41,386 nucleotides of DNA from an uncultured Eubacteriales bacterium (GTDB lineage Bacteria; Bacillota; Clostridia; Oscillospirales; Oscillospiraceae). This document shows, one piece after another, positions 32,581 to 39,911 of the stretch; positions within the stretch are counted from its first letter, which is position 1, and every line of letters starts with the position of its first letter. Under the pieces are notes generated by a model. The model saw only the letters and a list, made by a program, of their open reading frames with translations, was not told where the DNA came from and did not search any database. The stretch covers positions 1-41,386 of the forward strand of contig URAM01000018.1 of assembly GCA_900545815.1 (NCBI GenBank), given 5' to 3'. Made by a program: the position numbers and the translations under genes.

Positions 32581-33480
32581 ATGGCCTCCCACACCCGCTC
32601 CAAGTGGCTTCCCTGCTGCTTTATCCTCCTGCAAGATCTGCTCTACGGCTTCGGCGACCCCATCTCCAAGTTCGCCTTTGACGTCATGCCGGTCTACTCC
32701 ATGCTCTCCCTGCGCTACACCATGGCTCTGGCAGTGCTGCTGCTGTTGTTTGGCAAGCGCATCTGGAACGGGCTGCGGCAGTGCTCGGTGAAGGATTGGA
32801 TCCTGCCCACCCTGTGCATGGCGGGGGCTTATGTGGTGAACAACATCGCCCTGGACTTGACCGCCGCCACCTCTGTGGCCTTTTTGCGGTCGCTGGCCAC
32901 GGTGATGACCCCTCTGCTGGCGCTGGCAGCCTATCGGCGCACCTATCGCTGGCAGCACCTGCCCATCCAGTGTCTGGTGGTGGTGGGCTTGTACCTGCTG
33001 TGTGGCCTGGGGGGCTTGTCTGGGTTCGGTTTGGGCGAAGTGCTGTCCCTGTTGTCAGCGCTGCTGCTGGCCGGTTCCCTGGTGTTCGGCGAACACGCCC
33101 TGGAACGGGTGGATCCCATCACCCTATCCACCTTGCAGGCGGCGGCGTCCGCCCTCATCGCCACGGTCTGCGCCCCCCTGCTGGACGGCGGCTGGCATCT
33201 GGAACGCACCACCCCCATCGTCTGGGCCATCATCGCCTACATGGCCATCGGCTGCACCCTGGCCGGGTACCTGCTCCAGAACGCCGCCCTGACCACCCTA
33301 CCCTCTCGGACGGCAGCTCTGCTGCAATGCGCCTGTCCGGTGATGACGGCGGTGTTCTCCCGCTTTGTGCTGGAGGAACGGCTGTCTGTGGCGGGCATTG
33401 TTGGCGCAGTCATCATTTTGCTCTGTGTCATCGCAGAAACCCTGATGGAGGAGCACACTCCAGAGACGGCCTCCGCTTGA
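32581..33480 (+). CDS. EamA/DMT superfamily transporter
   Basis: A 299-residue inner-membrane protein with about ten hydrophobic helices arranged as two EamA halves. The first half has LYGFGDPISKFAFD and SMLSLRYTMALAVLLLLFGKR; the second has PSRTAALLQCACPVMTAVFS and LVLEERLSVAG-like FVLEERLSVAGIVGAVIIL, the usual end block. Substrates of the family are small metabolites such as amino acids; none can be assigned here. GGAAAGGGG is 8 nt before ATG, and a terminator follows 15 nt after the stop. Confidence 0.9.
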   Translation: MASHTRSKWLPCCFILLQDLLYGFGDPISKFAFDVMPVYSMLSLRYTMALAVLLLLFGKRIWNGLRQCSVKDWILPTLCMAGAYVVNNIALDLTAATSVAFLRSLATVMTPLLALAAYRRTYRWQHLPIQCLVVVGLYLLCGLGGLSGFGLGEVLSLLSALLLAGSLVFGEHALERVDPITLSTLQAAASALIATVCAPLLDGGWHLERTTPIVWAIIAYMAIGCTLAGYLLQNAALTTLPSRTAALLQCACPVMTAVFSRFVLEERLSVAGIVGAVIILLCVIAETLMEEHTPETASA

Positions 33481-33495
33481 GCGCACCTATGATTT

Positions 33496-33527
33496 ACGGC
33501 AGTGACCCCGTCACTGCCGTTCTTTTT
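33496..33527 (+). terminator. Terminator after the EamA transporter gene
   Basis: ACGGCAGTGAC (33496-33506), loop CCC, GTCACTGCCGT (33510-33520), then TCTTTTT. Confidence 0.92.
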
Positions 33528-33547
33528 CGCCTTTTTCGCACAGGCTG

Positions 33548-34027
33548 TCATCTCTGCATCAGGTAGATCATATGTAAGCCCGCCTGTTCCGCTCGGTTGG
33601 CGGTATACACTGTGCCCCCTTTGGGCTTGGTGCAATAGACCACACAGTGGGCGCTGATGTTGATCATCTCCCGATTGCGCTTCAACATACAGCCGTCATA
33701 GTATTCCTCCGCCAGACAGGTCACCTCATCCGCCTGTCTGGTGATCCTTTGGTAGCGCATCCGGTCGCCCAGCCGCCATTTTTTCTCCTGTCCTTTACAG
33801 GGCATCACCAGGTGCAGGCGAATATTCGGGTGCGTCTTTCGCTGACACAGCACTTCCTCCGCCGCCAGGGTGTCAAAGCCCAGCGCCCCGCCAGTGACGA
33901 ACTGGGTCACCCCTCGGTGGATCAGTTCCGTGACCGTTTGCTCCAACTCCTCCTTCAGCTGTGGGATGACCTTGGCCGGTATGATCCGGTGTCCGGTGAA
34001 GCAGCAGGTTCTTTCTCGTTCCTTCAT
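33548..34027 (-). CDS. SLOG family protein (DUF1273/YpsA-like)
   Basis: A 159-residue Rossmann-like protein of the SLOG superfamily, which bind nucleotides or nucleotide-derived ligands. CCFTGHRIIP at the start, FVTGGALGFDTLAAEEVL (ligand-binding glycine loop), VMPCKGQEKKW, DGCMLKRNREM and TKPKGGTVYTANRA are the YpsA/DUF1273 blocks. YpsA of Bacillus subtilis affects cell division when overproduced; other relatives sit near defence genes, but none is here. AGGAGG is 9 nt before ATG. It diverges from a small HTH gene. Confidence 0.87.
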   Translation of the reverse strand: MKERERTCCFTGHRIIPAKVIPQLKEELEQTVTELIHRGVTQFVTGGALGFDTLAAEEVLCQRKTHPNIRLHLVMPCKGQEKKWRLGDRMRYQRITRQADEVTCLAEEYYDGCMLKRNREMINISAHCVVYCTKPKGGTVYTANRAEQAGLHMIYLMQR

Positions 34028-34107
34028 CTTTTCGCGCCTCCTATTTTTTCTTTTATTCTAGTATATATCCTTTTCATGCGTAACGACTACTGCATATCGT
34101 ATGTTTA

Positions 34108-34133
34108 CATTATCTATTCTTGGCATTATCTAT
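34108..34133. repeat. Exact 10-bp direct repeat CATTATCTAT, candidate operator
   Basis: CATTATCTAT at 34108-34117 and again at 34124-34133 (16 bp apart), overlapping the -35 of the HTH gene promoter. The small HTH protein or another regulator may bind here (inference). Confidence 0.4.
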
Positions 34134-34149
34134 CTTTTTAGTCTATACC
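34120..34149 (+). promoter_or_regulatory. Promoter of the small HTH gene
   Basis: TTGGCA (34120-34125), 18 nt, TATACC (34144-34149). Start near 34156, leader about 50 nt. Confidence 0.55.
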
Positions 34150-34206
34150 TCCCACCATTCGACCCTTTATTATCAAATGTATCCATAAGATATGGGGGCG
34201 TCAGGT

Positions 34207-34431
34207 ATGATTCAGCTCAGAGTCCTCCCGCTTTTAGCGGAAAAAGGAAAAACCAAATACTGGCTGTACAAGCAGATGGGGATGAGTTATCAGAACTTCA
34301 ACCGCATGGTGACCAATCAGACCAACTCCATCCGCCTGTCCAACATCGAGACCCTTTGTATGCTCCTGGAATGTACCCCCAACGACCTGTTCGCCATCAA
34401 CTGGGAGGAAAACGGGGACAGCGGCAACTAA
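34207..34431 (+). CDS. Small Cro/C1-type helix-turn-helix protein
   Basis: A 74-residue stand-alone HTH protein. LLAEKGKTKYWLYKQMGMSYQ and the recognition-helix part NFNRMVTNQTNSIRLSNIETL are followed by LLECTPNDLF, the usual end of this group. It probably acts as a dimeric repressor. I chose ATG 34207 with GGGGG 8 nt upstream; ATG 34192 lacks a site. It is divergent from the SLOG gene and has tandem direct repeats at its promoter. Local A/T content in the upstream 180 nt is clearly higher than in neighbouring genes. Confidence 0.85.
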   Translation: MIQLRVLPLLAEKGKTKYWLYKQMGMSYQNFNRMVTNQTNSIRLSNIETLCMLLECTPNDLFAINWEENGDSGN

Positions 34432-34518
34432 CTGTCACCTTCGGTATTATGCCACAGAATGACAACCTAAGTCTGTCGAATGATTGTGCCGGAACCGACT
34501 TTTTCCTTTCTCCCGCCG

Positions 34519-34560
34519 AAAAAAAGTCCACTCTGTTGTTTTTACAGGGCGGACTTTTTT
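34519..34560. terminator. Terminator between the HTH gene and the EutN-like gene
   Basis: AAAAAAGTCC-A-CTCTGT pairs with ACAGGG-C-GGACTTTTTT around a TGTTTTT loop (stem arms from 34520 to 34560). One internal mismatch and one G-U pair; symmetric A- and T-runs. The remaining non-coding bases to 34649 hold no clear promoter. Confidence 0.82.
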
Positions 34561-34649
34561 GCATTTTCGGAAATCATTCATATTTTCCCCGCCCCTTCGC
34601 CATACTAATCCCAAACACGGGAATTTTCTCACGGAGAGGAGACAAGGTT

Positions 34650-34901
34650 ATGAAATGCTATGAAGTGACCGGGATGGTGTCAGCAGAGAAACGACTATCC
34701 GCATTGGACGAGCTGTCCCTGATCACCCTCCGCAGTTCAGAGGGCGAAGGGCTGGTGGCGGCAGACCTGCTGGGAGTGCGTCCCGGTGATCGGGTGGTGG
34801 TGAGCACCTCCGGCGCACAGGCCGTTCTGGGCACCAACCTGCCGGTGGACGCTCTGGTGCTCTGCGTGCTGAACCGGTCGCCGGATTCAGCCCTTTGCTG
34901 A
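34650..34901 (+). CDS. EutN/CcmL-like microcompartment vertex protein, orphan
   Basis: An 83-residue protein resembling the pentameric BMC vertex proteins EutN/CcmL. The order of features fits: KCYEVTGMVSAEK first strand, GEGLVAADLLGVRPGDRVVVS as the central strand-turn, SGAQAVLG and the closing PVDALVLCVLN, close to the family's PVDAVIVGIVD. AGGAG is 8 nt before ATG 34650. No other shell or enzyme gene for a microcompartment is in the window. It overlaps the end of tyrA tail-to-tail by 15 nt. Identification rests on motif order only and is moderately sure. Confidence 0.65.
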   Translation: MKCYEVTGMVSAEKRLSALDELSLITLRSSEGEGLVAADLLGVRPGDRVVVSTSGAQAVLGTNLPVDALVLCVLNRSPDSALC

Positions 34902-35777
34902 CCCCTCACCGGACAGGGGGATCTGACCGGAACCGGGCAGGTTGATGCGGCGCTTCCGGTTAGAGGAATAGGTCAGTTTGGCATGGAGACGCTCCCGATC
35001 TCGGTTATCCAGGGCGATGCGGTAGGCATGGAGGTTCTCCTCCAGCCGCCGGATGACCTGGCTGAGGGCGGGGGCGTTTAAGCCCATCAGATCCGTCCAC
35101 ATATCCGGATCCAGCGCCGCCACACGGGTCACATCACGGAAGCTGCTGCCCTCATACCCCTTACAAAGGAACAAATCTGCGTCATCACAGACGGAAAGGG
35201 CAACAATATGCATGAGCTGGCTGGTGTAGGCAATGATGGCATCGTGGCGTTCCGGCGTGATCTCCCGCACATCCTGACAGCCGATGTAGTGCGCCATGCG
35301 GCGGATGAAGTCCTTGTGCTCCTCGGTGCTGTCCGCACGAGGCACCATAATCCAGTTGCTGCCGTGGAACATATTTGGGAGGGCGTGCTCGATGCCGGCA
35401 AACTCGGTGCCGGCCATGGGGTGGCTGCCGATGTAGTCCACCCCTTCGGGCAGGGCATTGGCCGCCTCCATGACGGCAGTCTTGATGCCGCAGACATCGG
35501 TGACCAGGCTGCCGGGGCGGAACTCCTGGGCGTGCTGGCGGAGAAAGCCCAGCAGGGCGTCAGGCGTGGCACAGAGGATGGTCACATCCGCCCGAGCCAG
35601 GGCGGCGGAGGCGTCCAGGGTGGCTTCGTGAACGAAACCGTGGTTCAGGGCATAGTCCGCCGTCTCCTGCCGGCGCACAACGCCGATCAAATAGCTGTCC
35701 TCAAACCCCTTCAGGGCGGCAGCCAGGGAGCCGCCGATGAGACCCAATCCAACAATGACGATGGTGCGTTGTTTCAT
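34887..35777 (-). CDS. tyrA: Prephenate dehydrogenase
   Basis: A 296-residue NAD(P)-dependent enzyme that converts prephenate to 4-hydroxyphenylpyruvate, the committed step to tyrosine. Rossmann motif IVIVGLGLIGGSLAAAL at the start, VTDVCGIK, IGSHPMAGTEFAG and the helical dimer part (YTSQLMHIVALSV; SSFRDVTRVAALDPDMW) are diagnostic. No ACT or chorismate mutase domain is fused. I chose ATG 35777 with AGGAAAGGA about 12 nt upstream; ATG 35807 lacks a site. Upstream lie a terminator hairpin, a Tyr-rich leader ORF and a promoter. It stands alone, without other aromatic genes nearby. Confidence 0.94.
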   Translation of the reverse strand: MKQRTIVIVGLGLIGGSLAAALKGFEDSYLIGVVRRQETADYALNHGFVHEATLDASAALARADVTILCATPDALLGFLRQHAQEFRPGSLVTDVCGIKTAVMEAANALPEGVDYIGSHPMAGTEFAGIEHALPNMFHGSNWIMVPRADSTEEHKDFIRRMAHYIGCQDVREITPERHDAIIAYTSQLMHIVALSVCDDADLFLCKGYEGSSFRDVTRVAALDPDMWTDLMGLNAPALSQVIRRLEENLHAYRIALDNRDRERLHAKLTYSSNRKRRINLPGSGQIPLSGEGSAKG

Positions 35778-35833
35778 ATAAAATCCCGTTCCTTTCCTGA
35801 TGGGCATTTTGTCCGTTCACGGCGGACAAACAA

Positions 35834-35865
35834 GAAAAGCCACAGCGCTTTCGACGCTGTGGCTT
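35834..35865 (-). terminator. Attenuator terminator in the tyrA leader
   Basis: On the minus strand, AAGCCACAGCG (35865-35855), 7-nt loop, CGCTGTGGCTT (35847-35837), then TTCTTGTTT. It stands between promoter and tyrA and has no T-run on the plus side, so it acts on tyrA transcription. A second 7-bp hairpin TTGTCCG/CGGACAA (35809-35829) follows before the tyrA binding site. Confidence 0.8.
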
Positions 35866-35915
35866 GGGTCGTTTCTGTGTAGGGAATTGGAAACAAACCG
35901 CCCGACCCGCTCGCT

Positions 35916-35993
35916 TCAAAAGCGCAACAGATTGTCGCTATCAGACAGGTAATAGCGGTAGACCTTGCTGCGATTTTCCGCGGTATGTGTCAC
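35916..35993 (-). CDS. Leader peptide of tyrA (Tyr-codon attenuation)
   Basis: A 25-codon ORF starting GTG (35993) and ending TGA (35918-35916). GAGAGGAGGAG sits 7 nt before the GTG, better than the tyrA site itself. Residues 11-16 read VYRYYL: Tyr codons at 12, 14 and 15; Phe is residue 25. The DNA over the Tyr codons forms one arm of a perfect hairpin CGCTAT / ATAGCG (35957-35952 with 35941-35936). The stop lies about 50 nt before the terminator. It is inferred to stall ribosomes when Tyr-tRNA is short, favouring read-through into tyrA. The peptide itself probably has no other role. Confidence 0.75.
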   Translation of the reverse strand: MTHTAENRSKVYRYYLSDSDNLLRF

Positions 35994-36035
35994 AGTTTGT
36001 CTCCTCCTCTCAGTGGAAATCACTCAGACTATTTC

Positions 36036-36064
36036 ACTATAGCAACTTTATCCGATGGAGTCAA
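36036..36064 (-). promoter_or_regulatory. Promoter of the tyrA leader transcript
   Basis: On the minus strand, TTGACT (36064-36059), 17 nt, TGCTATAGT with TATAGT at 36041-36036 (extended -10). Start near 36029; transcript leader of about 250 nt before tyrA. Confidence 0.82.
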
Positions 36065-36146
36065 CGGGCAATGTTCAATTTCCTTCATTTTGTATATTTT
36101 GTCGGTTTTTCGTAAAAAACCATGTGAAAAATTCCCGAAAATGTGC

Positions 36147-36175
36147 TTGACAGTAGGGGGAAAAGCGGCTATCAT
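36147..36175 (+). promoter_or_regulatory. Promoter of the ilv operon
   Basis: TTGACA (36147-36152), 17 nt, TATCAT (36170-36175). Start near 36182, at the head of the T-box leader. Confidence 0.8.
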
Positions 36176-36181
36176 AAGGGT

Positions 36182-36492
36182 TAATTTCAACCCAATGCCA
36201 AACACGCCAAACGCGTTGATCGGGATTTGGTTCGGGTCGTCTCCGATGGTACAGAGAGGGCGCAGCTGCTGAAAGCGCCTCCAAGCGGACTCCCAGAATT
36301 GTCACCCGTGAGCGGTCTCTGCGAAAGGATTTTGTTTCCAAAATTCCCAGTAGCGGCGAACGGCTTTCTCCCCCGTTACCCGGAGCAATGAGTGCGCAGC
36401 ATTTGGGCGGTTCGGAGCCGCTCGCTGTGAATTTAGGTGGTACCACGGAGTGTTCAGCTTCGTCCTATTGTATGGGACGGAGCTGTTTTTTT
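36182..36492 (+). promoter_or_regulatory. T-box leader of the ilv operon (probable branched-chain aa-tRNA sensor)
   Basis: Classic elements in order: Stem I with AGAGAG and hairpin GGCGC/GCGCC (36259-36279), GAATT then GTC (36301-36303) followed by ACCCGTGAGC; the Stem II/IIA-B segment CCCAGTAG...CCCCGTTAC (36346-36379); the T-box AGGTGGTACCACGG (36435-36448); and the terminator CAGCTTCGTCC / GGACGGAGCTG (36455-36485) with T7. Uncharged tRNA binding the specifier and T-box should favour antitermination. By alignment to the usual spacing, the best specifier is GUC (Val), but TTG (Leu) one step 5' cannot be excluded. Confidence 0.92.
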
Positions 36493-36562
36493 ATCCTCTC
36501 GTCCCGCTCCAAGCCTTGGTTTGAAAGATCAAAATCACCACAACAAAGGAGGCTGCATCCCA

Positions 36563-38287
36563 ATGAAAATATCCGCATCCCAAGTCGTGATGGAGTGCCT
36601 GTTGGAACAAGGCGTTGACACCGTCTTTGGTTATCCCGGCGGCACAATTCTGAACATCTACGATGAGCTTGAGCTTCACGGCTATGGCAAGAAGATCCGT
36701 CATATTCTGACGGCCCATGAACAGGGCGCCTCTCACGCGGCAGACGGCTACGCCCGCTCCACTGGCAAGGTGGGCGTGTGCTTCGCCACCTCCGGCCCTG
36801 GCGCCACCAATCTGGTCACTGGCATTGCTACCGCCTACATGGATTCTTCCCCCGTGGTGTTCATCACCGTCAACGTGGGCGAGAGCCTGATCGGCAAGGA
36901 CACCTTCCAGGAGGTAGACATCACCGGCATCACCCTGCCCATTACCAAGTGCAACTATCTGGTCAAGGACGCCACCAAGCTGGCAGACATCATCCGAGAG
37001 GCTTTCGCCATCGCCCGCAGCGGCCGTCCCGGCCCCGTCCTGATCGATATTCTGAAGAACGTCACCTCCGAGGAGGTGGACTTCACCCCCCTGCCCCTGA
37101 GTGAGCATCATCGCCACGGCCGGCTGGCCGCTCTGCTGGCTCGAAACTCTGACGGTCTGAACATGAAGATCCCCGAACCTGACCACGGCGATGTAGACAA
37201 GCTGGTTTCCATGCTGGACGAGGCCAAGAAGCCCCTCATCCTGGTGGGCGGCGGCGTCATCCGCAGCAAGGGTGCGGTTCCTGAGTTCCGTGATTTTATC
37301 AAACAAGTGGGCGCACCGGTCGCCACCACCGTCATGGGCGGCGGCGCCTGTCCCGGTGACTCGGACATCATCACCGGCATGATCGGGATGCACGGTTCCC
37401 ACGCTTCCAACTACGCCAGCAGCGCCTGCGATCTGCTCATCGCCGTTGGCTGCCGGTTCTCCGATCGGGTCACCTGTGACACCAGCACCTTTGCCAAGAA
37501 CGCCAAGGTGGTTCACATTGACATCGACCGTGCGGAAATCGACAAGAACATTGTCACCGACCACCACATCATCGGCGATGCCCGCCGGGTGCTGGAACTG
37601 CTCAACGAGCGCATCTATCTGAAGGACTACGACTTCTCCGCCTGGCGGGAGGAAGTGCTGTCCATCAAGGAGCCGCCTCTGGTACACAACCCGGAAAAGC
37701 TGCTGCCCCATGAAATTCTGCATACCATCTCCGACCTGACCCGTGGGGAAGCCATCATCGCCACCGACGTGGGACAGCATCAGATGTGGTCCTGTCAGTA
37801 TTTCCACTTCAAGCGCCCCGGTCAGCTGCTGACCTCCGGCGGCTTCGGCACCATGGGCTTCGGTTACGGCGCCGCCTTCGGCGCCAAGCTGGGCAACCCC
37901 GACCAGGTGGTCGTCCACTGCACCGGCGATGGCTGCTTCCGCATGAACTGCCACGAGATGGCCACCGTCAACTACTATGATATTCCGGTCATCACGGTTA
38001 TCTTTAATAATGGTACCCTGGGCATGGTTCGCCAGTGGCAGACCCTGACCTGTAAGGGTCGTCACTCCCAGACCACCCTGAACCGTGGCCCCGATTTCGT
38101 CAAGCTGGCGGAAGCCTATGGCATCCCCGGTTATCGTGCCACCAATCAGGAGGAGTTCGCCGCCGCCTTCCAGACTGCGCTGGACTCTGGTCACGCCGCT
38201 GTCATCGACTGCGTGCTGGACATTGACGAGATGGTTCACCCCATGGTCAATGGCGGCAGTCCGGTGACCCAGTTCCTGCTGGACTAA
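36563..38287 (+). CDS. ilvB: Acetolactate synthase large subunit
   Basis: A 574-residue ThDP enzyme, the first common step of valine, leucine and isoleucine synthesis (biosynthetic type). VFGYPGGTILNIYDEL, the catalytic Glu in LTAHEQGASHAADGYAR, FATSGPGATNLVTGIATAY, and the ThDP/Mg motif GDGCFRMNCHEMATVNYY...NNGTLGMVRQWQ are all present. AAAGGAGG is 10 nt before ATG 36563; the upstream open frame runs through the T-box terminator and is rejected. First gene of ilvB-ilvN-ilvC, under T-box control. Confidence 0.97.
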   Translation: MKISASQVVMECLLEQGVDTVFGYPGGTILNIYDELELHGYGKKIRHILTAHEQGASHAADGYARSTGKVGVCFATSGPGATNLVTGIATAYMDSSPVVFITVNVGESLIGKDTFQEVDITGITLPITKCNYLVKDATKLADIIREAFAIARSGRPGPVLIDILKNVTSEEVDFTPLPLSEHHRHGRLAALLARNSDGLNMKIPEPDHGDVDKLVSMLDEAKKPLILVGGGVIRSKGAVPEFRDFIKQVGAPVATTVMGGGACPGDSDIITGMIGMHGSHASNYASSACDLLIAVGCRFSDRVTCDTSTFAKNAKVVHIDIDRAEIDKNIVTDHHIIGDARRVLELLNERIYLKDYDFSAWREEVLSIKEPPLVHNPEKLLPHEILHTISDLTRGEAIIATDVGQHQMWSCQYFHFKRPGQLLTSGGFGTMGFGYGAAFGAKLGNPDQVVVHCTGDGCFRMNCHEMATVNYYDIPVITVIFNNGTLGMVRQWQTLTCKGRHSQTTLNRGPDFVKLAEAYGIPGYRATNQEEFAAAFQTALDSGHAAVIDCVLDIDEMVHPMVNGGSPVTQFLLD

Positions 38288-38308
38288 CGGAAAGGAGGCT
38301 TTGAGATC

Positions 38309-38866
38309 ATGATCAACGAAAATGCGACTCGTCATACCCTCTCTGTCCTGGTAGACAACGCCTCCGGCGTTCTGAGCCAGGTATCCCGACTGTTCTCCCG
38401 AAAGGGCTACAACATTGAGTCCCTGGCGGTGGGCGCAACCGATAACCCCGAAGTATCCCGTATCACCATTGAGGTGCTGGCGGACGATATGCAAATCACC
38501 CAGATCATGAACCAACTGGGCAAAATGTTCGTGGTTCATTCCATCAAGCTGCTGGCACCGGAGCACAGCATCCGCAGAGAGCTGGTGCTCATCAAGGTAC
38601 GGGCAGAAACCCGTGAAGTGCGCAACGAAGTCATTCAGATTGCAAACATCTTCCGGGCATCTATCATTGACGTCTCTCTGGCCTCTATCACCGTAGCCGT
38701 CATCGGCTCGGAGAGCAAAGACGCCGCCATCGAAGGGCTGCTGGCCGAATTCGGTATTCTGGAATTGGCTCGCACCGGCATGGTCGCTCTGGAACGTGGC
38801 CAGTATACATTAGACGAAGACACCAAAGTTAAAGGAGAATTTGATTATGGCAAAAATGTACTATGA
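38309..38866 (+). CDS. ilvN: Acetolactate synthase small (regulatory) subunit
   Basis: A 185-residue ACT-domain protein that activates IlvB and gives feedback inhibition by valine. HTLSVLVDNASGVLSQVSRLF and FSRKGYNIESLAVG form the ACT domain; ELVLIKVRAE begins the C-terminal domain. It is slightly longer than the usual 160-170 residues. AAAGGAGG is 10 nt before ATG, 21 nt after ilvB. Its last 20 nt overlap the start of ilvC, and the ilvC binding site lies inside it. Confidence 0.95.
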   Translation: MINENATRHTLSVLVDNASGVLSQVSRLFSRKGYNIESLAVGATDNPEVSRITIEVLADDMQITQIMNQLGKMFVVHSIKLLAPEHSIRRELVLIKVRAETREVRNEVIQIANIFRASIIDVSLASITVAVIGSESKDAAIEGLLAEFGILELARTGMVALERGQYTLDEDTKVKGEFDYGKNVL

Positions 38867-39866
38867 GAAGGATTGTGACCTCTCTTATCTGGACGGCAAA
38901 AAAATCGCGATCATCGGCTACGGCTCCCAGGGCCACGCACACGCACTGAACCTGAGAGACTCCGGCTGCGATGTCATCATCGGCCTCTACGAGGGCTCCA
39001 AGAGCGCCAAGGTCGCAGAGGCAGACGGCTTCACCGTCATGACCACCGCTGAGGCCACCAAGGCTGCGGACATCATCATGATCCTCATCAACGATGAAAA
39101 GCAGGCCGCTATGTACAAGAAGGACATCGCTCCCAACCTGTCCGCCGGCAAGGCTCTGGCGTTCGCCCACGGCTTCAACATCCGCTTCAAGCAGATTGTC
39201 CCCCCCGCTGACGTGGACGTGTTCATGATCGCCCCCAAGGGCCCCGGCCACACCGTCCGTTCCCTGTATGTCAACGGCAAGGGCGTGCCCTGCCTGATCG
39301 CTGTGGAACAGAACGCCTCCGGCAACGCTTACAAGATCGGTCTGGCCTATGCCGCCGGCATCGGCGGCTCCCGCGGCGGCGTCATGGAGACCACCTTCTC
39401 CGATGAGACTGAGACCGACCTGTTCGGTGAACAGGCTGTCCTGTGCGGCGGCGTGGTCGAGCTGATGAAGCTGGGCTTCGAGACCCTGGTGGACGCTGGC
39501 TACGAACCCGAAAACGCTTACTTTGAATGTATCCATGAGATGAAGCTCATCATCGACCTGATCAACAAGGGCGGCGTTGCCATGATGAACTACTCCATCT
39601 CCGATACTGCTGAATATGGTGAATACGTCTCCGGCACTCGTATCCTGCCTTATGAGGAGACGAAAGCGCGCATGAAGCAGGTTCTGACCGAAATCCAAGA
39701 CGGCACCTTCGCCGGCAAGTGGATCGCTGAGAACAACAACGGCCGCTGCTACTTCAACTCCAAGCGCAAGATGCTGGCCGCTCATCCCATGGAGACTGTG
39801 GGCGCAGAGCTGCGCAAGAATATGCTGTGGGGCGACGACGTCGATCCCGATACCGCTTCCACCTGA
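38847..39866 (+). CDS. ilvC: Ketol-acid reductoisomerase, class I
   Basis: A 339-residue enzyme of branched-chain amino acid synthesis: isomerisation and reduction of acetolactate. KIAIIGYGSQGHAHALNLRDSG is the cofactor motif; FMIAPKGPGHTVR, GGSRGGVMETTFSDETETDLFGEQ (Mg ligands) and YECIHE-type FECIHEMKLIIDL follow. The phosphate-binding loop reads GLYEGSKSAK, where NADPH enzymes usually have GLR. I chose ATG 38847 (AAAGGAG 9 nt upstream); the frame also opens at TTG 38841. A terminator follows at once. Confidence 0.96.
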   Translation: MAKMYYEKDCDLSYLDGKKIAIIGYGSQGHAHALNLRDSGCDVIIGLYEGSKSAKVAEADGFTVMTTAEATKAADIIMILINDEKQAAMYKKDIAPNLSAGKALAFAHGFNIRFKQIVPPADVDVFMIAPKGPGHTVRSLYVNGKGVPCLIAVEQNASGNAYKIGLAYAAGIGGSRGGVMETTFSDETETDLFGEQAVLCGGVVELMKLGFETLVDAGYEPENAYFECIHEMKLIIDLINKGGVAMMNYSISDTAEYGEYVSGTRILPYEETKARMKQVLTEIQDGTFAGKWIAENNNGRCYFNSKRKMLAAHPMETVGAELRKNMLWGDDVDPDTAST

Positions 39867-39879
39867 TACAACCAATGGC

Positions 39880-39911
39880 GTGGGGAGGCAGATTCTGCCT
39901 CCCCACTTTTC
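39880..39911 (+). terminator. Terminator between ilvC and ilvD
   Basis: Perfect 12-bp stem GTGGGGAGGCAG (39880-39891) / CTGCCTCCCCAC (39895-39906), loop ATT, then TTTT. It should lower ilvD transcription relative to ilvBNC; I see no convincing promoter in 39912-40004. Confidence 0.85.
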
